A stretch of DNA of 64,000 nucleotides from Staphylococcus arlettae. Its GTDB lineage: Bacteria > Bacillota > Bacilli > Staphylococcales > Staphylococcaceae. Location of the stretch: contig NZ_PPQB01000010.1 of NCBI RefSeq assembly GCF_002902345.1, positions 151,185 to 215,184 of the forward strand, in the 5' to 3' direction. The position numbers were made by a program, and so were the translations under genes. This document shows, in pieces, positions 42,427 through 50,536 of this stretch. How positions within the stretch are numbered: the first letter of the stretch is position 1; every line of letters starts with the position of its first letter. The notes beneath the pieces were generated by a model. It saw only the letters and a list, made by a program, of their open reading frames with translations, did not search any database and was not told where the DNA came from.

Positions 42427-43414
42427 GCTCGTACTCATCGGTGGCGGTACAGGACTTTCTGTCTTAGCACGTGGACTTAGAGATTACAATATAGATATCA
42501 CAACTATTGTAACTGTGGCAGATGATGGGGGAAGCACTGGTAAAATTCGTAATGAAATGAATATTCCTGCACCCGGTGACATCCGAAATGTAATTTCAGC
42601 GTTAAGTGAAGCAGAACCTATGATTGATGCTTTATTTAAATACCGTTTCCAAGAAAATCAAATAGAAGGTCACGCACTAGGAAATTTACTTATTGCTGCC
42701 TTGACAAATATAACGGATGACTTTGGTCATGCGGTTAAAGAATTGAGTAAAATTTTAAATATTAAAGGTCAGGTTATCCCATCAACTAACGAAAGTGTGC
42801 GTTTAAATGCAGTGATGGAAGATGGCGAAATTGTCCATGGAGAGTCTAATATACCAAAGAAAAATAAGAAAATTAAACAAGTTTTTCTTGAACCTCAAGA
42901 TGTAAAACCTATGGCAGAAGCAACTCAAGCATTAAAAGATGCTGATTTAATTGTATTAGGACCTGGTTCACTTTACACCAGTGTGATATCTAATTTGTGT
43001 GTTGAGGGAATTGCGCAAACATTGGTGGAAAGCGAAGCGCCAAAACTTTATGTTACTAATGTGATGACGCAAGCTGGTGAAACGAATGATTACACGGCGT
43101 ATGATCATATTAAAGCTATACATGATCATGTTGGACAGGCATTTATTGATAGTACGATTTGTGGACCGCAAACATACAATAAAGAAGTATTAGAACGATA
43201 TATCCAAGAGAATGCAACGCCGGTAATATGTGATTATGAAGTATTAGAGAATGAAAATATTGCAGTCTACACACATCCCGACTTAGTGCAAATTTCATCT
43301 GAGTATTATGTTAGGCATAATACTAAAGTATTGTCGAAAATGATTTATGAAATTGCCTTAGATACAACAAGAACGATTAAATTTAATCCCAAAAAAGAAG
43401 ACGATGAATTGTAA
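42413..43414 (+). CDS. yvcK: Gluconeogenesis factor YvcK (MgfK/CofD-like)
   Basis: A 333-aa CofD/YvcK-fold protein that binds UDP-sugars and is needed for growth on gluconeogenic carbon and for cell-wall homeostasis. The N-terminal [19 protein letters not shown] near residue 35 and GPGSLYTS near residue 185 are typical. ATG 42413 ([12 protein letters not shown]) within the end of rapZ is used; the upstream in-frame codons are rapZ sequence in another frame. Confidence 0.92.
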   Translation: MEKIKLVLIGGGTGLSVLARGLRDYNIDITTIVTVADDGGSTGKIRNEMNIPAPGDIRNVISALSEAEPMIDALFKYRFQENQIEGHALGNLLIAALTNITDDFGHAVKELSKILNIKGQVIPSTNESVRLNAVMEDGEIVHGESNIPKKNKKIKQVFLEPQDVKPMAEATQALKDADLIVLGPGSLYTSVISNLCVEGIAQTLVESEAPKLYVTNVMTQAGETNDYTAYDHIKAIHDHVGQAFIDSTICGPQTYNKEVLERYIQENATPVICDYEVLENENIAVYTHPDLVQISSEYYVRHNTKVLSKMIYEIALDTTRTIKFNPKKEDDEL

Positions 43415-43444
43415 TATGTAATATAAGAAAAGGAATGGATAGCT

Positions 43445-44386
43445 ATGAGCTTTGCATCAGACATGAAAAATGAATTAACAAGAATTGAAGTTGATATAGA
43501 CAACGCAAAAGCAGAGCTCAGTGCTTTGATCCGAATGAATGGTGCGTTGAGTCTAGCAAATCAACAGTTTGTAATAAATGTGCAAACTGAGAATGCTACA
43601 ACTGCAAGACGTATATATTCATTAATAAAAAAAGTATTCCAAGTAGAGGTTGAAATCCTTGTAAGAAAGAAAATGAAATTAAAGAAAAATAATATTTATA
43701 TTTGTCGAATAAAAATGCAATCACGTAAAATATTGGCAGACTTAGGTATATTGAAAGATGGTGTCTTTACCCACGAAATAGATGAATCTATGATAGCAGA
43801 TGATGAAATGCGTCGTAGTTATTTGCGAGGAGCATTTTTAGCAGGTGGTTCGGTAAATAATCCTGAAACATCATCGTATCATTTAGAAATATTTTCATTA
43901 TATGAAAGCCATTCAGAAGGATTAACGAAATTAATGAATGAATATGACCTTAATGGTAAACATTTAGAACGTAAAAAAGGAAGTATCGTTTATCTGAAGG
44001 AAGCTGAAAAAATATCTGATTTTCTTAGTTTAATTGGTGGTTACCAAGCGCTACTTAAGTTTGAAGATGTTAGAATTGTGCGTGATATGAGAAATTCAGT
44101 AAATAGGCTTGTGAACTGTGAAACTGCGAACTTAAATAAAACCGTAAGTGCTGCAATGAAACAAGTTGAAAGTATTCAATTGATAGACAAGGAAGTCGGT
44201 TTAGATAATTTACCTGATCGCCTAAGAGAAATAGCTAAATTACGTGTTGAGCATCAAGATGTGTCGTTAAAAGAATTAGGTGAAATGATGTCTACTGGTG
44301 CCATTTCAAAATCTGGAGTTAACCATCGTTTAAGAAAATTAAACGAAATGGCTGATAAAATACGCAGTGGCGAACAGATTGATTAA
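43445..44386 (+). CDS. whiA: DNA-binding protein WhiA
   Basis: A 313-aa protein with degenerate LAGLIDADG homing-endonuclease domains (residues 1-220, including [14 protein letters not shown]) and a C-terminal HTH (LKELGEMM...[11 protein letters not shown]). In Gram-positives it affects cell division and chromosome segregation. AAAAGGAATGG precedes ATG 43445. Third gene of the rapZ-yvcK-whiA cluster. Confidence 0.94.
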   Translation: MSFASDMKNELTRIEVDIDNAKAELSALIRMNGALSLANQQFVINVQTENATTARRIYSLIKKVFQVEVEILVRKKMKLKKNNIYICRIKMQSRKILADLGILKDGVFTHEIDESMIADDEMRRSYLRGAFLAGGSVNNPETSSYHLEIFSLYESHSEGLTKLMNEYDLNGKHLERKKGSIVYLKEAEKISDFLSLIGGYQALLKFEDVRIVRDMRNSVNRLVNCETANLNKTVSAAMKQVESIQLIDKEVGLDNLPDRLREIAKLRVEHQDVSLKELGEMMSTGAISKSGVNHRLRKLNEMADKIRSGEQID

Positions 44387-44426
44387 ATAATAGTGCAATA
44401 GAGAAATCTACAGAGAGAGTAATAAT

Positions 44427-44639
44427 ATGGCTAATTTACTAATGTATCTAGCTTTCGTGTTATTTTTCGTATTAATCATACTTATTGTTTTGAGTGAGAT
44501 TTTTACCATGACACCCGCCGGGAAAATTTTCGTAACTATGTTAATGATAGTATTAATTATTGGCATAGTCGTTTCCTATCAAAAGGGTTCAGATATGAGG
44601 AAACATGAAATCGATCCAATAGAATATCACAAAGTTTAA
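44427..44639 (+). CDS. Small membrane protein (unrecognised)
   Basis: A 70-aa protein with two hydrophobic stretches (about residues 5-25 and 35-50) and a charged tail DMRKHEIDPIEYHKV. AGAGAGAG lies before the ATG, 40 bases after whiA, so it may be the operon's last gene. No family recognised. Confidence 0.6.
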   Translation: MANLLMYLAFVLFFVLIILIVLSEIFTMTPAGKIFVTMLMIVLIIGIVVSYQKGSDMRKHEIDPIEYHKV

Positions 44640-44658
44640 TAGTTTAAATATAAACAAA

Positions 44659-44729
44659 GATACTTCCATAAAATGAAGATATCTTTCAGACTGTCGACAA
44701 AATTTCTGACTTTGTTGGCAGTTTTTTTT
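44659..44729 (+). terminator. Hairpins ending the whiA cluster
   Basis: A small hairpin AGATACTTC/GAAGATATCT (44659-44687) is followed by ACTGTCGACAAA (44690-44701) pairing with TTTGTTGGCAGT (44711-44722) and eight Ts. The second is a convincing terminator. Confidence 0.8.
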
Positions 44730-44802
44730 ATGCACGCTTTCCGCGGGCACTGCCTTAGCCTGTAGTCTTCGGCAAGTGCTCTTCCCGCAGGAGTTGGCAT
44801 AA
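44729..44802. repeat. GC-rich imperfect inverted repeat
   Basis: The arm around 44729-44757 (TTATGCACGCTTTCCGCGGG...) and the arm 44771-44802 (GGCAAGTGCTCTTCCCGCAG...) are near reverse complements, giving a long stem with a ~15-base loop. It is clearly richer in G and C than its surroundings. I recall similar CTTTCCGCGGGCAC...CCCGCAGGAG elements between genes in other staphylococci, so it is probably a dispersed repeat. The rest of 44803-45000 is plain AT-rich sequence. Confidence 0.6.
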
Positions 44803-45019
44803 ATCGTTAGCCAATATAATACTAAAATATTACTTATTCAATGATTGTTTGTCATCAAGTCAATGAGACAAACAATCAAAGCAATAAAAACATCTATTCC
44901 TTTAGTATAAAAATTAATTGTCATAGTAAAACATAAAATATATCAATTATAGGTATACATGTTAGAATTGATATTAAGTTATTATAAAAGGAATTAGTTG
45001 TATAAGGAGCGTTAACGTA

Positions 45020-45244
45020 GTGAAAATTTTAGCTTATTTAAGACTTATCGCGATGGTGCTCATCATTTTTTGGGTTGTACGCGGCGTCATCATGATGATA
45101 GGTGATTTTATGGGAGTTGTTGCTTATAATCAACAACTTGTCATCGTAGGTTTAGCAACAATATTATTAAGTGAGTTTTATAGAGGGCGAAAGGCTTCGA
45201 CTGCATTATTTGCAGTTGGCTTTTTATTAATCATTTTTGGTTAA
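45020..45244 (+). CDS. Small two-helix membrane protein (unrecognised)
   Basis: A 74-aa protein, almost entirely hydrophobic: helices at about residues 7-30, 38-50 and 60-73 separated by a basic YRGRKAS loop. Start GTG 45020 with AAGGAGCG about 10 bases upstream. Monocistronic, with its own terminator. No family recognised. Confidence 0.6.
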   Translation: MKILAYLRLIAMVLIIFWVVRGVIMMIGDFMGVVAYNQQLVIVGLATILLSEFYRGRKASTALFAVGFLLIIFG

Positions 45245-45271
45245 GTAAAATATAAGAACGAAAAAGCAGAA

Positions 45272-45306
45272 ACAAACATGTAATCAATTATGTGTTTGTT
45301 TTTTAT
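45272..45306 (+). terminator. Terminator of the 74-aa membrane protein gene
   Basis: ACAAACATG (45272-45280) pairs with ATGTGTTTGT (45290-45299), then TTTTTT. Between here and 45604 there is only AT-rich sequence without a supportable gene. Confidence 0.75.
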
Positions 45307-45604
45307 TTATATGTCGCAGTTATATTGTATTTATAAAAAACAGTACAATCGGTACTTTTAAATATGTCTATTTAGCGCACTTACAGCATTTGTCAGAATG
45401 AGTGCAGAGTGGTTTCTAGCTATGAATTTAGTACCTGTAGCTTATCTTTAGTGAAATATTATATGCCGTATTGAAAAGTAAAAAGAAAGTTAATTTGGTA
45501 TATAACTTATAAGCTACATGCTATAATCACTTTTATAAGGTATAGTAGTTGTGTTATATAAATAATAAAATGGATTAAACTACTTTTTAAGTTAATGTTA
45601 TTAA

Positions 45605-45631
45605 TAAAAAAACTACCTAAAAAATAGGTAG
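45605..45631 (-). terminator. Terminator of the tRNA-Arg transcript
   Basis: CTACCTA (45613-45619) and TAGGTAG (45625-45631) form a hairpin; on the minus strand it is followed by TTTTTTATTAA. It lies about 115 bases beyond the tRNA 3' end. Confidence 0.7.
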
Positions 45632-45675
45632 AAATTAAATGTTTTGATAGCATCTCAAATGTATAAATATATAAA

Positions 45676-45738
45676 GTGCCCAACGACGATTAATAAAACT
45701 TCTTAAAGCTTGTGGTAGCAAGAAGTAACGTTGAACAC
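45676..45738 (-). ncRNA. Structured RNA segment between tRNA-Arg and its terminator
   Basis: Read on the minus strand, GUGUUCAACG pairs fully with CGUUGGGCAC (10 bp, two G-U). Inside, ACUUCUU pairs with AAGAAGU and GCU with AGC. On the plus strand the two G-U positions become C-A mismatches, so the fold favours minus-strand RNA. It starts 8 bases after the tRNA and precedes the terminator. It may be a 3' trailer or a small RNA; I do not recognise it. Confidence 0.5.
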
Positions 45739-45746
45739 TAACTTAG

Positions 45747-45818
45747 CCCCCTCGAAGGGAATCGAACCCCTATTGTAAGAACCGGAATCTTAAGTGTTAT
45801 CCATTACACTACGAGGGG
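45747..45818 (-). tRNA. tRNA-Arg (anticodon CCG)
   Basis: A 72-nt cloverleaf on the minus strand. The acceptor stem CCCCTCG/CGAGGGG is perfect, the D arm contains GTGTAATGGATAACAC, the anticodon stem TAAGA/TCTTA encloses TTCCGGT with anticodon CCG, and the T arm is AGGGGTTCGATTCCCTT. CCA is not encoded. It decodes the rare CGG codon. It lies divergently upstream of clpP, as in other staphylococci. Confidence 0.95.
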
Positions 45819-45904
45819 TAAAATAAACAATACTTTAAGTTTACAAATCTTCAAAGTAATGGTCAATACACTTTTTAAAAAGAATAAAAAACATGAGTTT
45901 ATTT

Positions 45905-45934
45905 TTTGACCATTTTTGACTTTTAGGTTAAAAT
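45905..45934 (+). promoter_or_regulatory. CtsR operator and promoter of clpP
   Basis: On the minus strand AGTCAAA-AAT-GGTCAAA (45905-45921) is an exact CtsR heptad pair. It covers the -35 TTGACC (45906-45911), which is 17 bases from TAAAAT (45929-45934). CtsR would repress clpP until heat or protein stress. Confidence 0.9.
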
Positions 45935-45967
45935 AAATTCAACAGTTATAAATAAGGAGGAAATATT

Positions 45968-46552
45968 ATGAATTTAATTCCTACAGTAATCGAAACAACA
46001 AATCGTGGTGAACGTGCTTATGACATTTACTCACGTTTATTAAAAGACCGCATAATTATGTTAGGTTCACAAATTGATGACAATGTTGCAAACTCAATTG
46101 TTTCTCAATTATTATTCTTACAAGCACAAGATGCTGAAAAAGATATTTACTTATATATCAATTCACCTGGTGGTAGTGTAACAGCTGGTTTTGCGATTTA
46201 TGATACAATTCAACATATTAAACCAGATGTACAAACAATTTGTATTGGTATGGCTGCATCAATGGGTTCATTCTTATTATCAGCTGGTGCTAAAGGTAAA
46301 CGTTTTGCGTTACCTAATGCTGAAGTTATGATTCACCAACCATTAGGTGGTGCCCAAGGTCAAGCGACAGAAATAGAAATTGCTGCGAACCATATCTTAA
46401 AAACAAGAGCTAAATTAAATAAAATTTTAGCTGAACGTACAGGTCAATCAATTGAAAAAATTGAAAAAGACACAGACCGTGATAATTTCTTATCTGCTGA
46501 CGAAGCAAAAGAATATGGTTTAATTGACCATGTTATGGAACCAGAAGCATAA
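45968..46552 (+). CDS. clpP: ATP-dependent Clp protease proteolytic subunit
   Basis: Serine protease, 194 aa, forming the tetradecameric chamber that works with ClpX or ClpC. Catalytic Ser98 (GMAASMGS), His123 (MIHQP) and an Asp near residue 172 ([11 protein letters not shown]) are in place. AAGGAGGAAATATT precedes the ATG. Heat-regulated through the CtsR box upstream. Monocistronic with a strong palindromic terminator. Confidence 0.97.
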   Translation: MNLIPTVIETTNRGERAYDIYSRLLKDRIIMLGSQIDDNVANSIVSQLLFLQAQDAEKDIYLYINSPGGSVTAGFAIYDTIQHIKPDVQTICIGMAASMGSFLLSAGAKGKRFALPNAEVMIHQPLGGAQGQATEIEIAANHILKTRAKLNKILAERTGQSIEKIEKDTDRDNFLSADEAKEYGLIDHVMEPEA

Positions 46553-46560
46553 ATAATTAA

Positions 46561-46590
46561 AACCAGTCCTATATAGGACTGGTTTTTTAA
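46561..46590. terminator. Convergent terminator clpP/SDR gene
   Basis: AACCAGTCCTAT/ATAGGACTGGTT is a perfect 24-base palindrome with T-runs on the right and As on the left; it can stop both transcripts. Confidence 0.85.
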
Positions 46591-46616
46591 TGTTTTATTC
46601 AATGATAATTAACTAT

Positions 46617-47510
46617 TTAAATTAACTCTTCCACAGCTAATTTTAAATTTGGATAATTAAATTCAAAACCTAAAGCTTCTAATTTTGTTGGAATTACTTT
46701 TTGAGTATCTAAAGCGATTGTTGACATTTGACCTAACATGAGACGTATTAATGGTGATGGCACCCAAGTCCAATGTGGCTTATGACTAATTCTTGCTATC
46801 GTATAACCAAAAAGATTTTGACGTTCAACAACTGGTGCGGTTAAATTGAATGGTCCGCTTGCTCGTTCGTTATTAATGAGATATAAAATCGCACGTGTTA
46901 AGTCGTTAATATGAATCCATGAATACCATTGTTGGCCGGAACCTAACTTACCACCAACATTTAAATCATATGGTAATTTCATAAGTGGGAATGCACCACC
47001 TTGATTAGATAACACCATTCCAAAACGACCAATAACGACACGTGTACCAAACGACTCAAACTGTTTAGCTATACGTTCCCATTGATATACTACTTCTGAT
47101 AAAAAATCAAAAGGTAATGACTGATATAATTCAGTGTAAGTTTGGTAAGCGTCAGGGCGGTAATAACCGACGGCACTCGCATTGAAGAATATCTCTGGTT
47201 TATGAGATCTATTACTAAATAAATTTACTAATGCTTGTGTTGATTGAATTCTACTTAGCATAATCGTTCTTTTGTATGATGGCGTCCAACGTTTATTTAA
47301 CGTTGCGCCAGCTAAATTGATAACAATATCAATATCAGGCACGTTATTTTCCCAATTAGATTTAGACCAATTAACATAACGGATGTTAGAGTGAGTTGCA
47401 CGTTGATCATGGCGAGTGAGGATAGTTATGTGTGCATCACTTTCGACGATTGCGTTCACGAGTTGGGTACCGATCATACCAGTACCACCTGTGATTAAAT
47501 AGTGTTTCAT
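46617..47510 (-). CDS. SDR-type epimerase (TIGR01777 family)
   Basis: A 297-aa NAD(P)-dependent Rossmann protein: TGGTGMIG at residues 7-14, [11 protein letters not shown] near residue 67, and [11 protein letters not shown] near 112 with the Tyr of the SDR active site. This matches the YfcH/SulA-like TIGR01777 family; the substrate is unknown. AGAGGTGATATT precedes ATG 47510. Confidence 0.85.
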   Translation of the reverse strand: MKHYLITGGTGMIGTQLVNAIVESDAHITILTRHDQRATHSNIRYVNWSKSNWENNVPDIDIVINLAGATLNKRWTPSYKRTIMLSRIQSTQALVNLFSNRSHKPEIFFNASAVGYYRPDAYQTYTELYQSLPFDFLSEVVYQWERIAKQFESFGTRVVIGRFGMVLSNQGGAFPLMKLPYDLNVGGKLGSGQQWYSWIHINDLTRAILYLINNERASGPFNLTAPVVERQNLFGYTIARISHKPHWTWVPSPLIRLMLGQMSTIALDTQKVIPTKLEALGFEFNYPNLKLAVEELI

Positions 47511-47620
47511 AATATCACCTCTTATGTAGTTTGACGCTAATATTTCACTATTACAAGAATCACATAATATTTTGAATGAAAATTAGGTATATTTCAAATT
47601 GCTTAATTAATAAATATTGT

Positions 47621-47649
47621 AAAAGCGATGATTTTTATTAAAGTCATCG
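47621..47649 (-). terminator. Terminator of the 62-aa gene
   Basis: CGATGA (47626-47631) and TCATCG (47644-47649) form a hairpin followed on the minus strand by CTTTTAC. Moderate strength. Confidence 0.5.
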
Positions 47650-47742
47650 TGAAATTACTTGATTGTTTTAGTATACATTATATTTTTAAAGATAAGTTAA
47701 AGATTTGTTTTATAAGATATGATATTTGTAGATTTATGTAAA

Positions 47743-47931
47743 TTACGTCAAAATTAAAATAATACCAATTATAAAGAAAACAATAAAAATAAATAGTATA
47801 AGTGTAATGACGAATTTAACAGTTGACGATTTGTGATTATCATTTGCCTCATTTTCAAGCATCATAGTTTTTACATTATTATGTTTTTTATTTGTATGTT
47901 GTGAATCATTGAAAGGATCTATTTGTTTCAA
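47743..47931 (-). CDS. Small tail-anchored membrane protein (unrecognised)
   Basis: A 62-aa protein: hydrophilic N-terminal half (MKQIDPFNDSQHTNKKHNN...) and a C-terminal helix of about 22 Ile/Phe/Leu residues, a tail-anchor topology. Start TTG 47931 has GCGAGGTG six bases upstream. No family recognised. The bases from here to 48189 hold no other gene that I can support. Confidence 0.5.
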   Translation of the reverse strand: MKQIDPFNDSQHTNKKHNNVKTMMLENEANDNHKSSTVKFVITLILFIFIVFFIIGIILILT

Positions 47932-48204
47932 AATAAGCACCTCGCATTTAGATTAATGAATGACATAGTGAAAAATATTTAAATTTAGTTGTGTAGTCTT
48001 TGTATTATTAATAGTACTTCAACTCGTTTGTTAATTTATTTTACTACAAAATGTTTTGAAAATAAGCCAGGAGGTAATTTTAAATTAAAGAGTTTAATAA
48101 AATCCCTGAATAGTGTAAAATATAGTTTCGTACTTCAATAATCAAATACGCATAAAATGCATAGCATAAACGCAATATAATACTGAAAAGTGAGGGGGAA
48201 GTAA

Positions 48205-48222
48205 ATGCACATCAAAAATTAA
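48205..48222 (+). CDS. Five-codon leader (MHIKN) with strong ribosome site
   Basis: GTGAGGGGGAAGTAA precedes ATG 48205, which reads MHIKN and stops. CATCAAAA (48210-48217) pairs with TTTTGATG (48223-48230) right across the stop. The next gene begins 24 bases on, in the same frame but after several stops. Either an upstream regulatory ORF or a decayed N-terminus. Confidence 0.35.
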   Translation: MHIKN

Positions 48223-48246
48223 TTTTGATGATAAGCATAAAAAAAT

Positions 48247-48876
48247 ATGAGTAATTTGTCGAAAATTATAAGTGGAATAATTGTATTGTTATTACTTGGT
48301 GGCCTGATTTTTGCAATTTTTGCTTTTGTAGATCATTCTAATAAAGCTAATGAACGCTTATCTGATCAAAAACAAGAACAACAAGACAAAGATAAGAAAA
48401 AAGATAAAGATAAAGAAAAAAAGAAAAAAGATACTGAAGAGTCTACTCAAGAAACGCAACAAACACAACAAACGCAACAAACACAGCAAACTCAGCAAAC
48501 ACAACAAGTTCCTCAAACTACAGAAGAGACGAGACAGCCAGCGACAACAGAAGAACGTACGTCTGAGCCAAAAACAAAAGAACCAAAGACCGAAGAACCT
48601 AAGACCAAAGAGCCATCTACAGAGGAACCAAAGACAGAAGAGCCAAAGACCAAAGAGCCGTCTACTGAAGAACCAAAGACAGAGGAACCAAAGACCGAAG
48701 AACCTGAAACAGAAGAACCATCTACAGAAGAGCCGTCTACTGAAGAACCGTCTACCGAAGAACCAAAGACCGAAGAACCGAAAACTCAAGATAAACCATC
48801 AACAAATAATAGTTCCCAAAACAGCGAAGGTTCATCACAACAAAGTAATCAGTCTAGCTCATCAGAAGATGATTAA
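48247..48876 (+). CDS. Membrane-anchored Glu/Pro/Thr repeat protein
   Basis: A 209-aa protein: one membrane helix (residues 8-28), a Lys/Asp/Gln-rich linker, TQQ triplets (70-87), then about fifteen pentads of the type PKTEE/PSTEE (107-178), and a Ser/Asn/Gln-rich tail ending SSSSEDD. No sorting motif. The helix should anchor it with an extended acidic stalk outside. The ATG has no ribosome site; see the leader upstream. Repeats at DNA level (48454-48507 and 48565-48786) make length variation likely. Function unknown. Confidence 0.65.
   Translation: MSNLSKIISGIIVLLLLGGLIFAIFAFVDHSNKANERLSDQKQEQQDKDKKKDKDKEKKKKDTEESTQETQQTQQTQQTQQTQQTQQVPQTTEETRQPATTEERTSEPKTKEPKTEEPKTKEPSTEEPKTEEPKTKEPSTEEPKTEEPKTEEPETEEPSTEEPSTEEPSTEEPKTEEPKTQDKPSTNNSSQNSEGSSQQSNQSSSSEDD
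48454..48786 (+). repeat. In-gene tandem repeats (9-base and 15-base units)
   Basis: Two repeat tracts: ACACAACAA-type 9-base units (48454-48507) and GAAGAACCAAAGACC-type 15-base units (48565-48786), with A/C and C/A changes that swap Lys and Ser. Prone to slippage or recombination. Confidence 0.8.
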
Positions 48877-48880
48877 TAAT

Positions 48881-48914
48881 AAACGCCTTAAGCAATCTGC
48901 TTAGGCGTTTTTTT
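48881..48914 (+). terminator. Terminator of the repeat-protein gene
   Basis: AAACGCCTTAAGCA (from 48881) pairs with TGCTTAGGCGTTT (to 48910), then TTTT. Confidence 0.85.
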
Positions 48915-48917
48915 GAA

Positions 48918-49136
48918 TTAAAATATCCAATTTAAAATATAACTTACTAATGATGAAATTAGGAATAAGAGAAAAATGAGTGTGAAACAGCCGCAACCAA
49001 TTGGACCACAACCACAATTAAAAGTTTTAATATAACCTCTTGATTGATAGTGACCGTTTTGGTTATTAAAATAATCATCATTTCGATATCGTTGATCACC
49101 TGGTTCAATAACTTCATTTTGTTTTTCTTTGGACAA
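48918..49136 (-). CDS. Small Cys-rich membrane protein (unrecognised)
   Basis: A 72-aa protein: polar N-terminal part (MSKEKQNEVIEPGDQRYRND), then NCGCGPIGCGC at about residues 41-51 and a C-terminal membrane helix. The four Cys in CGCGPIGCGC could bind a metal or be acylated. Start TTG 49136 has GGAGGGG six bases upstream; GTG 49151 overlaps that site. No family recognised. Confidence 0.55.
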   Translation of the reverse strand: MSKEKQNEVIEPGDQRYRNDDYFNNQNGHYQSRGYIKTFNCGCGPIGCGCFTLIFLLFLISSLVSYILNWIF

Positions 49137-49336
49137 ATTATGCCCCTCCACTTCACAAGAATAAAAATTTAATTATACTTAAATTATGATGGACAGTGTC
49201 TCTGTGGGTCAATTTATTTCACTGCAAATTTGTAGTTTAGTGATGATTAGATTTAAGTAATAAGGGTATTATTGATAACGTAAGACCTTATAGCAATGAT
49301 GTAAGCACATTCATTTTAAAGGGGTAGTTCTTATGC

Positions 49337-49416
49337 TTGCAATTCTCTAGATATAGTAGTAGTATTGCAATTGTAAATGGTTATATTTTTTTGTCCCACT
49401 AGGGACGGAAAAAGTC
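49337..49416 (+). promoter_or_regulatory. cggR promoter and candidate CggR operator
   Basis: TTGCAA (49337-49342), 17 bases, TAGTAT (49360-49365) is a plausible promoter. AGGGAC-N6-AGTC (49401-49416) resembles one half of the Bacillus CggR operator (CGGGACN6TGTC), and GTCCCACTAGGGAC (49393-49406) is an inverted repeat. CggR would sit downstream of the promoter and release with fructose-1,6-bisphosphate. Confidence 0.5.
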
Positions 49417-49467
49417 AACCTATGGTTGTAAGATGACCCTTTATTTTGGAATTGGAGGAGGATAGTA

Positions 49468-50496
49468 GTGAAAGACTTGATAAATATTCAACAGAAGTTA
49501 GTGCCTGAAATTGTTGAAAAAATGTATCGTCGTTTTTCTATATTAACTACTATCGCTAAAAATCAACCTGTAGGTAGACGAAGTTTAAGTGAGTATATGG
49601 ATTTAACAGAGCGGGTATTGCGTTCCGAAACAGATATGTTAAAGAAGCAAGAACTTATCAAAGTTAAACCAACAGGAATGGAAATTACAGCTGAAGGTGA
49701 ACTGACAATACAACAATTAAATAGTTATTTTAATGTGTATTCAGATAGTCATCATTTAGCACAAGGCATTAAAGAGCAATATGGTATTCGCGATGTTTAT
49801 GTGATACCTGGTGATACAGATAATGAGCGTTCCGTTAAAATTGAGTTAGCAAGACAAGCTGGTCAATTATTGGAAAATAGTCTGTATGAAAATTCAGTTG
49901 TATCAGTTACGGGTGGTTCCACAATGGCTTATGTCAGTGAAGCTATGCATCAACAACCATACAATGTCTTTTTTGTTCCAGCTCGAGGTGGTCTCGGTGA
50001 AAATGTTGTGTATCAGGCAAACACCATTGCTGCAAGCATGGCTCAGCAAACAAATGGTGAATATACCACACTTTATGTACCGGATAATGTAAGTGAAACA
50101 ACGTATAATACATTATTAAATGAACCATCAGTAATTCATACACTTGAAAAAATTAGAGAATCAAATATTACAATTCACGGTATTGGTGATGCGCTGAAAA
50201 TGGCTAAAAGACGCCAGTCTCCGCAAGAAATTGTGGATAAACTTCAACATCATAATGCCGTCGGAGAAGCATTTGGTTATTACTTCGATGATCGAGGCGA
50301 TGTAGTGCATAGAGTTAAAACAATTGGACTACAGTTAGAAGACCTTGAGTCAAAAAGGTTTATTTTTGCCGTCGCTGGGGGTAAGTCAAAAGGAGAAGCA
50401 ATTAAAGCTTACCTATCAATTGCCCCTGCCAACACTGTATTAATTACAGATGAAGGTGCGGCAGAAGTTATTTCAGATTATAGTAATAAAAAGTGA
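49468..50496 (+). CDS. cggR: Central glycolytic genes regulator CggR/GapR
   Basis: SorC/DeoR-type repressor, 342 aa. N-terminal winged HTH (residues 20-80, SLSEYMDLTERVLRSETDML) and a C-terminal sugar-phosphate domain with VTGGSTMAYV near residue 150. It represses its own operon and is relieved by a glycolytic intermediate. Start GTG 49468 after TTGGAGGAGG. Its stop codon lies inside a hairpin separating it from gap. Confidence 0.93.
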   Translation: MKDLINIQQKLVPEIVEKMYRRFSILTTIAKNQPVGRRSLSEYMDLTERVLRSETDMLKKQELIKVKPTGMEITAEGELTIQQLNSYFNVYSDSHHLAQGIKEQYGIRDVYVIPGDTDNERSVKIELARQAGQLLENSLYENSVVSVTGGSTMAYVSEAMHQQPYNVFFVPARGGLGENVVYQANTIAASMAQQTNGEYTTLYVPDNVSETTYNTLLNEPSVIHTLEKIRESNITIHGIGDALKMAKRRQSPQEIVDKLQHHNAVGEAFGYYFDDRGDVVHRVKTIGLQLEDLESKRFIFAVAGGKSKGEAIKAYLSIAPANTVLITDEGAAEVISDYSNKK

Positions 50497-50507
50497 TTTC
50501 ACTTTTT
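50488..50507 (+). other. Hairpin at the cggR stop, likely mRNA processing/stability element
   Basis: AAAAAGTGA (50488-50496) pairs perfectly with TCACTTTTT (50499-50507). In Bacillus the cggR-gapA mRNA is cut just upstream of gapA and the gapA part is stabilised by a 5' hairpin; this element could do the same. It also covers the cggR stop codon. Confidence 0.55.
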
Positions 50508-50536
50508 AAATATCATTTTTAAAGGAGGCCATTATA

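Noticed and set aside
45377-45451. Protein-like phrase SALTAFVRMSAEWFLAMNLV in the gap before tRNA-Arg
   Set aside because: Only about 25 codons, no start or ribosome site, upstream frame closed; could be a gene remnant but cannot be supported.
48350-48904. 184-aa plus-frame and 143-aa minus-frame open readings over the repeat gene
   Set aside because: They are frame shadows of the tandem repeats: Lys/Arg/Asn-rich or Phe/Leu/Arg-rich low complexity, no ribosome site.
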